From DASYVD01 sp050693035 (GTDB lineage Bacteria > Actinomycetota > UBA4738 > CALAEC01): DNA of 7,356 nucleotides. This document shows, one piece after another, positions 7,194 to 7,356 of this stretch. The position numbers and the translations under genes are program-made. Each line of letters begins with the position of its first letter. Positions within the stretch are counted from its first letter, which is position 1. Location of the stretch: assembly GCA_050693035.1 (NCBI GenBank), contig JBOGWB010000019.1, positions 1 to 7,356 of the forward strand. The letters run 5' to 3'. The notes beneath the pieces are model-generated. The model did no database searches and was not told where the DNA came from. It was given only the letters and a program-made list of their open reading frames with translations.

Positions 7194-7356
7194 GCCAGCG
7201 CAATGGTAGACGACCCCACCCTTCGAATCCGCACCCTGGATCGCTCGGGGCGGGCCCGCGGAACGACTCGGCTCACCTGCTCGGTCGGCTCTCGGAGGGC
7301 GAACGACGCGTCGCTCCGGGCCCTCCCGCCGCGCCGTTGCCGCCGCTCCTCGAGCC
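7194..7356. other. Region upstream of prfB, no assignable gene
   Basis: No gene is recognised in these 163 bases. Two minus-strand frames could be the 3' end of an upstream gene. One is open from the edge and ends in TGA at 7192-7190, overlapping the prfB ATG as ATGA (54 residues, Arg-rich, ending SSTIALA). The other ends in TGA at 7275-7273 with a Gly/Ala/Ser-rich tail (27 residues, ending SESRPSR). In many bacteria secA precedes prfB, but the zinc-binding SecA tail (CPCGSGKK-like) is not present in either frame. A plus-strand frame from ATG 7203 is open to the edge but is Arg-rich and unconvincing. No clear promoter or Shine-Dalgarno for prfB is visible; the GGTGGGG at about 7219-7213 is too far from the ATG. 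Confidence 0.3.

Overview
The window is about 7.4 kb of very GC-rich bacterial chromosome with strong G/C preference at third codon positions. It looks like a high-GC actinobacterial-type or other deep-branching high-GC bacterium. The release factor resembles actinobacterial and Gram-positive RF2 in its motif context (SSGAGGQHVN, HPYRLVKDHRT), but nothing here fixes the phylum. It is almost fully coding, with four main protein genes and no RNA genes, CRISPR arrays or insertion sequences that I can see.

Layout, left to right. (1) Positions 1-2063, plus strand: the C-terminal part (686 aa) of a YfhO-type polytopic membrane protein, cut by the left edge. (2) Positions 1855-4056, minus strand: a 733-aa polytopic membrane protein with GT-C-like layout. 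It converges on gene 1 and overlaps it tail to tail by 209 bp. A GC-rich hairpin (1965-1993) lies where the recognisable domains of the two genes end. (3) Positions 4102-6084, minus strand: a tandem paralogue of gene 2 (660 aa from the preferred GTG). (4) Positions 6086-7193, minus strand: prfB, peptide chain release factor 2, split by an intact programmed +1 frameshift site (AAGGAG TAC CTT TGA C). (5) Positions 7194-7356: short upstream DNA with no assignable gene.

Genes 4, 3 and 2 run in one direction with gaps of 1 bp and 45 bp, so prfB and the two membrane paralogues probably form one transcription unit. Gene 3 may be translationally coupled to the end of prfB. The three membrane proteins share a general architecture: many transmembrane helices, a His-Pro motif in the N-terminal membrane half, and a non-membrane segment before the last helices. 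Related families (YfhO, GT-C glycosyltransferases) work on lipid-linked sugars and cell-surface glycans, so a role in envelope glycan assembly is the best inference; no substrate can be read from the sequence.

The most interesting points are the tandem family of undescribed GT-C-like proteins behind prfB, the intact RF2 autoregulatory frameshift, an SPY instead of SPF stop-codon recognition motif in RF2, and the long antisense overlap between genes 1 and 2. I found no clearly novel multi-gene system such as a defence, toxin or mobile system.
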